This document shows positions 42,139 through 49,663 of a stretch of DNA of 64,000 nt, in pieces. The stretch spans positions 186,001 to 250,000 of the forward strand of contig NZ_JBHSKT010000005.1 of NCBI RefSeq assembly GCF_042657365.1. The letters run 5' to 3'. Within the stretch, counting starts at the first letter, position 1. Each line of letters starts with the position of its first letter. The translations under genes were made by a program, and so were the position numbers. Below the pieces are notes generated by a model that saw only the letters and a list, made by a program, of their open reading frames with translations, made no database searches and was not told the origin of the DNA. This DNA is from Adhaeribacter_A terreus. GTDB taxonomy: Bacteria > Bacteroidota > Bacteroidia > Cytophagales > Hymenobacteraceae.

Positions 42139-42312
42139 ATGCAGGAAATTCTGATCCTTCTTATTTTTGTGGCGGCGGTTGCTTACCTGGGGCGCATGTT
42201 CTGGCGGCAGGCTACCAGCAACGAGAAAAGTTGTGCCAAAGGCTGCGGCGGTTGCTCCACCATAAATCCGGATGCGCTGGAAAAGCAGATAAAAGCGGCG
42301 CAACGCAAATAA
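42139..42312 (+). CDS. FeoB-associated Cys-rich small membrane protein
   Basis: This short gene encodes 57 residues: one N-terminal helix (MQEILILLIFVAAVAYLG), a basic stretch and the Cys cluster CAKGCGGCS, ending KQIKAAQRK. The layout matches the FeoB-associated Cys-rich membrane protein family, small partners found beside ferrous iron transporters. No feoAB gene is in this window, so the link to iron uptake rests on the family only. It has its own TAnnTTTG box, and the upstream gene ends 46 bp earlier. Confidence 0.82.
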   Translation: MQEILILLIFVAAVAYLGRMFWRQATSNEKSCAKGCGGCSTINPDALEKQIKAAQRK

Positions 42313-42363
42313 TTTATTCCCTTCCTCTGATTTTTTTAAGCTTTTTCCCTGCCGTTTTTTTCG

Positions 42364-42392
42364 GTTTTTTGGGCTGAAAACCTGGGGTTTTT
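42364..42392 (-). repeat. Degenerate TA-core element, reverse
   Basis: GTTTTTTGGGC arm, then TGAAAACCTGGGGTTTTT. The central TA is lost. Confidence 0.4.
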
Positions 42393-42524
42393 CAGGTTCC
42401 GGATGCAAAATGGTTTTTCTTATTTTTTAGTTTTTTTCTTTTCAGGTCAACACATTGGCGGGCTTTTTACGTATAGCTTTCATACTATATTTTAACGCTG
42501 TAAAAACTAAAAAGCTATAAAACT

Positions 42525-42860
42525 ATGCAAGACAAAGAAGAAGAACGCTCGCTGATAAACGTAGAAAAACGCCTCGACCGGGAAGGTTTTACCGCCGATT
42601 TTAAAGTATCGCAAGGCAAATTATGCGTAATGGGCACCGATAAAATGTATAATGCAGAGGATGTGCAGATCGTAGATTTTTACCGTTTTGAAGGCGAAAG
42701 CGACCCCGATGATATGTCGATCTTATATGCCATAGAAACCACCGACGGTGTAAAAGGTACCATTTCCAACTCCTACGGAACTTACGCCGACAGCAACGTA
42801 GACGCTTTCCTGAAACAGGTAGAAGACCTTGGCAAAAACCTCGATAAGAAGAATAAGTAA
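42525..42860 (+). CDS. Conserved-looking small cytoplasmic protein of unknown function
   Basis: The 111-residue acidic protein (start MQDKEEERSLINVEKRLDREG) has no signal peptide or membrane segment. Its sequence suggests an alpha/beta fold: FTADFKVSQGKLCVMGTDKMYNAED, VQIVDFYRFEGESDPDDMSILYAIE and GVKGTISNSYGTYADSNVD. I recognise it as similar in style to phosphoribosylpyrophosphate-synthetase-annotated small proteins of Bacteroidota, but cannot assign a function. It is followed by a strong bidirectional terminator. Confidence 0.75.
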   Translation: MQDKEEERSLINVEKRLDREGFTADFKVSQGKLCVMGTDKMYNAEDVQIVDFYRFEGESDPDDMSILYAIETTDGVKGTISNSYGTYADSNVDAFLKQVEDLGKNLDKKNK

Positions 42861-42900
42861 TGTGTTGATCGTTTAACGTGTTATTAATTTCAGTGCTTAA

Positions 42901-42938
42901 AAAAAACCGGTTTGGCGAAAAGCTGAACCGGTTTTTTT
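42901..42938. terminator. Bidirectional terminator
   Basis: AAAAAACCGGTTTGGC/GCTGAACCGGTTTTTTT imperfect hairpin between convergent genes. Confidence 0.85.
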
Positions 42939-42944
42939 ATAACT

Positions 42945-42973
42945 GAAACGCTATAGTTTTCGCGCTTAAAACT
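42945..42973 (+). repeat. TA-core element, forward
   Basis: GAAACGCTATAGTTTT, then CGCGCTTAAAACT, directly after the terminator. Confidence 0.75.
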
Positions 42974-43058
42974 CAGATTTCTGTATAGTGCGCTTTAAAG
43001 TTTTTCACCCTGACTTCAACTCTCGTTCAGCAATTCACTCATTCTAAAAGAAAGCGCA

Positions 43059-44060
43059 TCAATTCCCGTTCGGTTTTTCGGTTTCTTCTTCGAAAGTAGT
43101 AGTAGTTTGGCTGCCGGTTTTTTTGCTTGCATCTGGCGTTGGGAAAGGTTCGATGGTAGGCGGGATTGGTGTGGGCGTAAAAGCTGCCAAAGGCGACGCA
43201 CCCTGTTGCCGGCTCGAATCGAATTCGAAGGTTTGGATCGGGAACGGAAATTTGATATGGTGTAAGTCGTAAGCTTTTTTGATCTTCATAATGGCTTCGC
43301 TGCGGGCCGTTACATAATCGGTTTGGCGCGTATAATGCACCCAGAACCGCACTAGCACAATAATGGCGCTTTCGCTGAATTCCTCGAAAAACACTTCCAC
43401 TTCCTTCGAATCTATCTGGCCGGTAATGCCTTGTACGGCTTCTAAGGTAACGGCCACCACTTTATCGAGATCTTCCTGGTAAGAAACGCGGTAGTTCAGG
43501 TCAATTCGCCGCAAGCCATAATAAGTGAAATTGATCGTGGCGCTTTCAAAAACCTTGCGGTTAGGTACTTTTACCAGTTCGCCGGTTTGCCGCCGGATGT
43601 CGATGGTGCGCATGTTTATGCGTTCTATGGTGCCGAAATGTTCGTTGGTTTCAATTACATCGCCCACGCCAAAAGGCTTGCGCACGGCAATAATTACCCC
43701 GGAAATAAAGTTGGCCGCAATATCCTGAAAAGCAAAACCGAGCGCTAAACCCAAAATACCAACCCCGGCCAGCAACGAAGTAACCGTTTTATCGAGTTTC
43801 AGAATGCCAAGCGCAAAGAAGATCCCCATTAGAATTACGCCCGTGTAAACCAGCGTAGCAATAAGGTTATTCAGCGGCACGCTGTGCGAAACTTTAACCA
43901 GTAATTTTTCGGAGCCTTTTCTGAACAACCGGGCTACCAGAAACGTGACGATCAGTACCAGAATGGCCATGATCAGGTTGGGCAGCATTAAAATAAAATA
44001 CTGCAGCCACATTTCCAGCTTTTCCGATACCAGCTTTAAGGCGTTGTTAATTTCATTCAT
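43059..44060 (-). CDS. MscS-family mechanosensitive ion channel
   Basis: The 333-residue protein has three membrane helices: LPNLIMAILVLIVTFLVARLF, YTGVILMGIFFALGIL and the pore helix LLAGVGILGLALGFAFQDIAANFISG. The MscS cytoplasmic beta domain follows (VGDVIETNEHFGTIERINMRTIDIRR, GELVKVPNRKVFESATINFT) and then an alpha/beta domain (VIVLVRFWVH). A Pro/Thr-rich C-terminal tail of about 45 residues is extra. The channel opens under membrane tension to release solutes in osmotic downshock. It is alone in its transcription unit. Confidence 0.94.
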   Translation of the reverse strand: MNEINNALKLVSEKLEMWLQYFILMLPNLIMAILVLIVTFLVARLFRKGSEKLLVKVSHSVPLNNLIATLVYTGVILMGIFFALGILKLDKTVTSLLAGVGILGLALGFAFQDIAANFISGVIIAVRKPFGVGDVIETNEHFGTIERINMRTIDIRRQTGELVKVPNRKVFESATINFTYYGLRRIDLNYRVSYQEDLDKVVAVTLEAVQGITGQIDSKEVEVFFEEFSESAIIVLVRFWVHYTRQTDYVTARSEAIMKIKKAYDLHHIKFPFPIQTFEFDSSRQQGASPLAAFTPTPIPPTIEPFPTPDASKKTGSQTTTTFEEETEKPNGN

Positions 44061-44155
44061 AAAAGCGCGAATTTTCCCGCGAAGTCGGTTTTAACTATAC
44101 GGCAATTTGCAAATTGGTTTTGTTGTATAGCAAATTGGTGAGCAATTAGCCGGCC

Positions 44156-44197
44156 ACTTTTACAGGCAAAAACGCTACCGTTTTTCTGCTAAAAACT
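44156..44197. repeat. Symmetrical TA-core element with both arms
   Basis: ACTTTTACAGGC on the left, core AAAAACGCTACCGTTTTT, and CTGCTAAAAACT on the right. It is the only copy seen with arms on both sides. Confidence 0.75.
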
Positions 44198-44207
44198 GCC
44201 GTTTCAT

Positions 44208-44444
44208 TTATTGTTCTTCCGAAAGAAAAGGTTTATCGGCCAGAATCTCCTTTGCGCGTTCCAGATCAGTAGCGGCTACTTTCAATTTTACACCGCCGGT
44301 AAGCTGCGCCGCAAACGGGTATATGGTCGAAAAATTTTCCCCGATCACATACGCCGGAATTCCCTCCGACTCCAGCCGCCCTTTCAGAATATGCGCCTCT
44401 ACCGGCATTAAATACGCTGCCAGCGTAACCAGTTCATCTTGCAT
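44208..44444 (-). CDS. DUF2007 domain protein
   Basis: The 78-residue protein matches DUF2007, an alpha/beta putative signal-transducing domain: MQDELVTLAAYLMPVEAHILKGRLESEGIPAYVIGEN, then GGVKLKVAATDLERAKEIL. The family resembles the GlnB-like ferredoxin fold; its role is unknown. It is cytoplasmic. The intergenic space before its start codon is entirely an AT-rich inverted repeat with a TA-core element in the loop. Confidence 0.9.
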   Translation of the reverse strand: MQDELVTLAAYLMPVEAHILKGRLESEGIPAYVIGENFSTIYPFAAQLTGGVKLKVAATDLERAKEILADKPFLSEEQ

Positions 44445-44617
44445 TTTAAATTGTTTAATGGCTGAATTGTTAAATTGTTAAATTGTTAATTGCTGATTGG
44501 TTGTATAACTAAAAACGGTATGCTTTAACGCTGAAAAACTGCCTAATTGTAAATGGATAATTCATTCGTAAATCCTGATCAATCAACAATTAACAATCAG
44601 CAATTAAACAATTTAAA
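44445..44617. repeat. Long AT-rich inverted repeat around a TA-core element
   Basis: Left arm 44445-44490 (TTTAAATTGTTTAATGGCTG...) and right arm 44583-44617 are near-complementary, with a few mismatches. The whole space between the DUF2007 start and the radical SAM stop is this structure. Confidence 0.7.
44511..44540 (+). repeat. TA-core element, forward, in the loop of an inverted repeat
   Basis: AAAAACGGTATGCTTTA, then ACGCTGAAAAACT. Confidence 0.75.
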
Positions 44618-45640
44618 TCAGCCCCAAACTTTAGTGCCTTCGGTGCAGTTTTTACACATTTCTATCTGGCTGCGGCCTTTTAAAAGCTGGCTCCGGAAGT
44701 TGCGGTATTTTTCGCCTTGCCAGAGTTGTTTGAAGCTTTGGTTTTTCAGGTCGCCCAAACGGTATTCGGCATCTTTATCGAAACAGCACGGCACCACCAG
44801 GCCATCCCAGGTAATTACGCAGCTATGCCACATTTTCCAGCAATGGTCTATCAGCTTATTCTTTAACGACCATGTTCCGTTGCCATTGTTCTGGTAGCGC
44901 GAATAATAATCGATGGTAGGAATAAGCGGCGACCCGTGCTGGTAATCGTAGATCTGCGCCGTTTTGAACCACACATCGTCCACGCCAATTTCCTTGCCGA
45001 GCTGCTTTACATCGGCTATCTGATGCTCATTCGGTTTTACTACCAGAAACTGAAAAATAATAAACGGCGTCTGCGATTTCAATTCCTTTTTCCACTTCAC
45101 CAGGTTGCGCGTGCCTTCCAGCACTTTATCCAGCTTGCCGCCTACCCGGTAATTCTGGTAAACTTCCTGCGTAGCGCCGTCTATGGAAATAATAATTCTG
45201 TCGAGGCCGCTTTCTACCGTTTTACGGGCGTTTTCATCGTTTAAATAATGGGCGTTGGTGGAAGTTGCCGTATAAATTCCTTTACTGGAAGCGTATTTGG
45301 CCAGTTCTAAAAACCGCGGGTGCAAATAAGGTTCGCCCTGAAAATAGAAAATGAGATAAAGCAATTTCTGGTGCAGTTCGTCTATCGTTTTTTTGAAAAG
45401 ATCGTCCTGCAGCATACCGGTGGGCCGGGTGAAAGAGCGCAAACCGCTCGGGCATTCCGGGCATCGTAAATTACAACTGGTAGTCGGTTCAAAAGAAATG
45501 CTCAGCGGGCTGCCATAATGGTTGGCTTTGCCGGTTATTTTGGAAAGCACGTAACTACCTACCACCTGCGCCGCGTTAAAACTGCGTTTCAGCGTAAGTT
45601 TAGAGAGGAAATTGAAACCGTCGCGTACCTTCGAATTCAT
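44618..45640 (-). CDS. Radical SAM/SPASM domain protein
   Basis: The 340-residue enzyme has the radical SAM cluster motif CNLRCPECPSG (CxxxCxxC) at about residue 55, with YFQGEPYLHP as the glycine-rich SAM motif equivalent (GGEP-like) and IISIDGATQEVYQNYRVGG. The C-terminal SPASM region has CVITWDGLVVPCCFDKDAEYRLGDL, SFKQLWQGEKYRNFR and CKNCTEG, which bind auxiliary Fe-S clusters. Such proteins mature peptides or modify sugars; no small precursor peptide is visible next to it, so the substrate is unknown. Confidence 0.92.
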   Translation of the reverse strand: MNSKVRDGFNFLSKLTLKRSFNAAQVVGSYVLSKITGKANHYGSPLSISFEPTTSCNLRCPECPSGLRSFTRPTGMLQDDLFKKTIDELHQKLLYLIFYFQGEPYLHPRFLELAKYASSKGIYTATSTNAHYLNDENARKTVESGLDRIIISIDGATQEVYQNYRVGGKLDKVLEGTRNLVKWKKELKSQTPFIIFQFLVVKPNEHQIADVKQLGKEIGVDDVWFKTAQIYDYQHGSPLIPTIDYYSRYQNNGNGTWSLKNKLIDHCWKMWHSCVITWDGLVVPCCFDKDAEYRLGDLKNQSFKQLWQGEKYRNFRSQLLKGRSQIEMCKNCTEGTKVWG

Positions 45641-45718
45641 CTGGAATGGCTTTCTACGTAAAAGTAATCAGAAAAATGCCCGCGCCCAATCTTATTCTGA
45701 AATCAGGAAGCTATTTGA

Positions 45719-45746
45719 ATAATGCTCTGGTTTTAAAGCAAAAAAG
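45719..45746 (+). repeat. TA-core element, forward
   Basis: AATAATGCTCTGGTTTT, then AAAGCAAAAAAGC; core altered to CTCTGG. It is followed at once by a hairpin. Confidence 0.55.
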
Positions 45747-45770
45747 CCTACCGTTTTGTGGCAGGCTTTT
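45742..45770 (-). terminator. Hairpin, first of a duplicated pair
   Basis: AAAAGCCTACC/GGCAGGCTTTT stem. The same stem recurs at 45856. Confidence 0.65.
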
Positions 45771-45800
45771 CAGGCTTATCATACTGTTTTTACCAAAGAG

Positions 45801-45827
45801 CCTTGGTCTGTGCGCCACAGACCAAGG
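45801..45827. repeat. Inverted repeat between duplicated cassettes
   Basis: CCTTGGTCTGTG/CACAGACCAAGG, exact 12-bp arms with a 3-bp loop and no T-run. Confidence 0.65.
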
Positions 45828-45833
45828 TGAAGG

Positions 45834-45861
45834 CAAATGCTATACTTTTTTAACAAAAAAG
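45834..45861 (+). repeat. TA-core element, forward
   Basis: CAAATGCTATACTTTTT, then TAACAAAAAAGC. Confidence 0.65.
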
Positions 45862-45886
45862 CCTACCGTTTTCAGGCAGGCTTTTC
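45856..45886 (-). terminator. Hairpin, second of a duplicated pair; probable terminator of the thioredoxin-like gene
   Basis: AAAAGCCTACC/GGCAGGCTTTT stem, 49 bp beyond the stop at 45935. Confidence 0.7.
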
Positions 45887-45934
45887 AGTTTTAGTAGCTC
45901 AACAATTTAACAATTAAGCCATTTAACAATTAGT

Positions 45935-47362
45935 TTATTTTTTCAGTGCAGTTGCCGTATTAGCTGCTTTGCCAAAACTCTGGGCAATTTCGTCGGTAGA
46001 GCCGTGGCTGCTTGGGCGTTTCGGTTTGGTATTCAGGAATGTACCGTCTTCGGCAATTAAAAAGTAAGACGGGTTTTCTTTCAGTTCGTAAAGTTTTTTC
46101 AGGTCTTCAGAAGCAGTTTTACCAAAGGCATGTACGCCTAAAAGCTGCTTTTTGGTAACCATGTTGCGCCACGCTTTTTCGTCTTTATCCATGCCGATGT
46201 TCACAAAAACAATGTCGCGGCCTTCCATTTTCTTGGCCAGATCCTGCGCATACGGCATATCCATCAGGCACAAACCGCAATTCGTTTCCCAGAAGCTCAG
46301 GTAAACCAGCTTGCCTTTAAAATCCTGCAGGCTTACAGTGTCGCCGGAAACGGTGGTCATTACAAAATCCGGAGCCGGGCTACCGATAGCAAATTTTTTA
46401 TTGGCTTCGTAGGTGTCGTTTATCAGCTTGGCAAATTTTGGGTTGCTGTTGCTTTTGTTGAAATCGCGGAGCATGCGGTCGGTAAACCCAATATGGCCGG
46501 TTTTGCAAGATTCGAAAATAATGCGGGCCTGCACTAAATTCAGCGCGTTGCCGCTTAATTTGTTTTTAGCCAGTTCAAAAAGCTGGTAGAAATAATCCTG
46601 ATCGGTTTTCTTGAAATTGCCTGCCGTTGCCAGGTAATGCAGGTAATTCATGGCAAAATCGTTGTAAACCGGGCTAATAAAAGCAGCAGGGTTATTCAGG
46701 TCGAGCGTTTTCAGGAATTCAAAATAAGCGGGCGTCATTGTCAGGCGCTTCTCGGCAAATACGATCTTTTCGCGTAAATCCGGGAAGGTCAGACGGTCGT
46801 TAGCCCAGGTAAATTCGATCTGTGCTTTGGCGTATTTCTGAAAGGCTTCGGAAAGCGGGCTTTTGGCAATATATTTTTGCAGAAAAATTTCCTGATCCTC
46901 TTTCTTCGCGTTTATGAATTTCGAGAACTGTTCTTCACGCATGTAAATATTATCGGGCAAAACCTGATAATCTTCGTTCTCTTCAAATTTCTTTTCCTGC
47001 TCGCGCAGATATACGTTTTCTGCTTCGCCCTGGCCTTTAAATTTTATGGTTTTTACCACGTTGTCGGCGCTGAATTTCAGTTCCAGGTTGTCGCCGGGCT
47101 GTAAAAAAAGCGTAATGCCGTCTTCGCCGTTGGTCAGGTCGGCCAGTACTGGTTTCTCCAGTTGCAAGGTCATCCGGAATTCGCCTTTTTCGTTCAGGGC
47201 AGCATACGTTTTATGCGTGCGGGCGTCAAAAGGGTTGTCGGGAATTTGTAATAAAATGCTATCGCTTTCAGCGTTGCTTACTTTGCCGGTAAGCGTTACG
47301 TTCTGGGCCGCCGCCGAAAAACAAATGCCTGTTAAAATGGTGAGGAGTAATCCTTTTCTCAT
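45935..47362 (-). CDS. Exported TlpA-like thioredoxin-fold protein with DUF4369-like N-domain
   Basis: The 475-residue protein has a signal peptide (MRKGLLLTILTGICFSAAAQ). The N-terminal beta domain (VTLTGKVSNAESDSILLQI, LFLQPGDNLELKF) resembles DUF4369. A helical middle segment spans about residues 130-330, and then comes a TlpA/AhpC-TSA-like domain: GSPAPDFVMTTVSGDTVSLQDFKGKLVYLSFW, redox motif NCGLC and NIGMDKDEKAW, with the cis-Pro at NPSYFLI. CxxC here is CGLC. It probably acts as a periplasmic thiol-disulphide reductase for cytochrome maturation or similar, the usual role of this family. Confidence 0.9.
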   Translation of the reverse strand: MRKGLLLTILTGICFSAAAQNVTLTGKVSNAESDSILLQIPDNPFDARTHKTYAALNEKGEFRMTLQLEKPVLADLTNGEDGITLFLQPGDNLELKFSADNVVKTIKFKGQGEAENVYLREQEKKFEENEDYQVLPDNIYMREEQFSKFINAKKEDQEIFLQKYIAKSPLSEAFQKYAKAQIEFTWANDRLTFPDLREKIVFAEKRLTMTPAYFEFLKTLDLNNPAAFISPVYNDFAMNYLHYLATAGNFKKTDQDYFYQLFELAKNKLSGNALNLVQARIIFESCKTGHIGFTDRMLRDFNKSNSNPKFAKLINDTYEANKKFAIGSPAPDFVMTTVSGDTVSLQDFKGKLVYLSFWETNCGLCLMDMPYAQDLAKKMEGRDIVFVNIGMDKDEKAWRNMVTKKQLLGVHAFGKTASEDLKKLYELKENPSYFLIAEDGTFLNTKPKRPSSHGSTDEIAQSFGKAANTATALKK

Positions 47363-47630
47363 AAATCGTTGCCTATCTCTTTGCTTTGTCTTAATTCTGG
47401 AAAGCGATCCGGCTCAAAATGGTTTGCAGAGCCTTGTTATCAGTATGCTTCAGCAGTTTGCGGCTAAGGTATATTGAATTTGTTTCCTAAAGATATTGAA
47501 ACACAGACAAATTATTTTTAAAAAAATTCGATTCTCCTGCATCTTTTTAAAAGAAATTAAGAAACAAGTCTGTTTGCGGAAATATGGAAGGAACTTATGT
47601 TACTATTTAAAGAATTTTTGAATTTAAGCA

Positions 47631-49010
47631 TCAGCCAAACAGGCCGCTTAACACCTCTTCCAGTTTGCTAACTGTGTGAATCTTAATGCCCCGGTTCTTT
47701 AAGTCCAGTCCTTTAACATTAAACTTCGAAATATAAATTTCTTTAAAGCCCAGTTTCTCCGCTTCGCTTATCCGGTTCTCGATCCGGTTCACCGCCCGTA
47801 TCTCGCCGCTCAAGCCAACTTCGGCCGCAAAACAAGTGGTGCTTGGTATGACTAGGTCGTCGAAGGAAGATAAAATAGAAGCACAAACGGCCAGGTCTAT
47901 AGCCGGGTCTTCCACTTTTAAACCGCCTGCAATATTCAGGAAAACGTCTTGCGTACCCAGTTTAAAACCGCCGCGTTTTTCCAGCACAGCCAGCAACATA
48001 TTTAAGCGTTTGGCATCGAAGCCGGTACTGGAGCGCTGCGGCGTACCATACGTGGCCGGGCTTACCAGGCTTTGCACTTCAATTAAAAACGGCCGGTTGC
48101 CTTCCAGAGTCGCGCCAATAGCAATGCCGCTCAGGCTTTCTTCGCGTTGCGAAATGAGTATTTCCGAAGGATTGTTCACTTGCCTTAAACCGCTGCCCTG
48201 CATTTCATAAATACCTAGTTCCGAAGTAGAGCCAAAACGGTTTTTGGTGGTGCGCAGAATACGGTAGGTCATGTGGCGGTCGCCTTCAAACTGCAGAACC
48301 GTATCTACCATGTGCTCCAGAATTTTCGGGCCGGCCAGGTTTCCTTCTTTTGTAATGTGGCCAATTAAAAATACCGGGGTGCCACTTTCTTTCGCATATT
48401 TTAAAAGTTCCGCCGTGCATTCTCGTACCTGCGAAATGCTGCCCGCGCCGCTCTCAATAAAAGAAGAATGCAACGTTTGAATAGAATCTACGATCAGCAA
48501 TTCGGGTTGTAATTGTTCTATCTGTTTGAAAATATTCTGCGTGCCGGTTTCGGTAAGAATGAAGCAATTGTTTGGCGTTGGCCCCAAGCGTTCGGCGCGC
48601 ATTTTTATCTGCAATTCACTTTCTTCGCCGCTTACATAAAGTACCCGTTGGGTTTTAAGCGAAAGTGCAATTTGCAGCATTAATGTAGATTTCCCGATTC
48701 CCGGTTCGCCGCCAATTAAAATCATAGAGCCCGGCACGATGCCGCCGCCCAAAACCCGGTTCAGTTCCTGGTCGGAGGTTTCTATGCGGTGTTCTTCCTG
48801 GTAGCTTATTTCGGCGAGTGGCTTCGGTTTAGCAGCAATTTGCCGGCTTGAAGAAACCGGTTTCCAGGCGGCTACCGTATTGGCTTCCTCCCGCTGAATT
48901 ACTTCTTCCACGTAGGTGTTCCATTCGCCGCAAGCCGGGCACCGCCCAATCCATTTTGCCGATTGCGCGCCGCAATTCTGGCAGAAATAAGAGGTTTTAA
49001 TCTTAGCCAT
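47631..49010 (-). CDS. radA: DNA repair protein RadA
   Basis: The 459-residue protein has all three RadA parts. The N-terminal zinc finger is YFCQNCGAQSAKWIGRCPACGEWNT. The RecA-like ATPase has Walker A GGEPGIGKSTLML, VDSIQTLHSSFIE and the RadA-specific KNRFG motif in TTKNRFGSTSELG. The C-terminal domain is Lon-protease-like (LNIAGGLKVEDPAIDLAVCASILSS, FAAEVGLSGEIRAV). It promotes branch migration in homologous recombination. It is monocistronic, with a forward TA-core element about 100 bp upstream. Confidence 0.97.
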   Translation of the reverse strand: MAKIKTSYFCQNCGAQSAKWIGRCPACGEWNTYVEEVIQREEANTVAAWKPVSSSRQIAAKPKPLAEISYQEEHRIETSDQELNRVLGGGIVPGSMILIGGEPGIGKSTLMLQIALSLKTQRVLYVSGEESELQIKMRAERLGPTPNNCFILTETGTQNIFKQIEQLQPELLIVDSIQTLHSSFIESGAGSISQVRECTAELLKYAKESGTPVFLIGHITKEGNLAGPKILEHMVDTVLQFEGDRHMTYRILRTTKNRFGSTSELGIYEMQGSGLRQVNNPSEILISQREESLSGIAIGATLEGNRPFLIEVQSLVSPATYGTPQRSSTGFDAKRLNMLLAVLEKRGGFKLGTQDVFLNIAGGLKVEDPAIDLAVCASILSSFDDLVIPSTTCFAAEVGLSGEIRAVNRIENRISEAEKLGFKEIYISKFNVKGLDLKNRGIKIHTVSKLEEVLSGLFG

Positions 49011-49107
49011 TTACAAATTTAACAATTACGCCGCAGCAATGAGCTTTTTATTAAGTACGGTTGCTGATAAAATGTTTCCCTTTTTGAAGTTGCAGGCCAG
49101 ATTCAGT

Positions 49108-49138
49108 AAAAAACGCTATGGTTTTGCACTAAAAAACT
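49108..49138 (+). repeat. TA-core element, forward
   Basis: AAAAACGCTATGGTTTT, then GCACTAAAAAACT. Confidence 0.88.
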
Positions 49139-49274
49139 GCTTGTCAGGTTTATGCGCCATGTGGCTTGGTAAATACTTTCACAAATAAAAATTGAAGTAT
49201 TCGGGCAACGAATAATTTTTTGGCGGAAGTATGGAATTATGAATTTATAATTTTTGTAGTGGCTCAGAATACTT

Positions 49275-49303
49275 ACTTTTTTGTCCGAAAACCATAGCGT
49301 TTT
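49275..49303 (-). repeat. TA-core element, reverse
   Basis: ACTTTTTTGTCC arm, then GAAAACCATAGCGTTTT. Confidence 0.88.
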
Positions 49304-49663
49304 CCCATGTTCCTGTTAAAGTGCACTTGTCAGAAAAGCAGAAAACGCCATTTCAGAACATTGGGTTAGAGGATTTTTTAAAAAGATGAGTCTTTTTAAA
49401 CTGTACTGATTGTGTTGCCGGATGTTGGCTGCTTTTTGGTGAAAATGAATGCAGATTACTTGTGTTTTCTGACTTAACTTGTTGAATTTCACTTTTCTGA
49501 GTTTGAAAGGAAATATATTGTTAAGTTTTCAAATACTTTAAAAGAAGTAGCTTGAATTATTTGAAAATTGTAGATATTTGATTGACGAAATTCTGCCTGA
49601 TTCATTCTTGTGTTTTGCTTGGTCGGAATTGTAGTTATTTAAGAAATGTAGCTAGTGGCTTTT

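Larger units (their letters stand above)
49011..49663. other. Intergenic region between divergent genes
   Basis: This 653-bp gap holds two TA-core elements in opposite orientations (49108 and 49275). The remaining 360 bp up to the giant surface gene are AT-rich with no feature I can name; its promoter must lie here. Confidence 0.55.

Noticed and set aside
45646..45894. 82-codon open frame after the radical SAM gene, considered as a precursor peptide
   Set aside because: It spans two TA-core elements and hairpins, and the peptide (for example LTKKPTVFRQAFQF) is encoded by repeat sequence.
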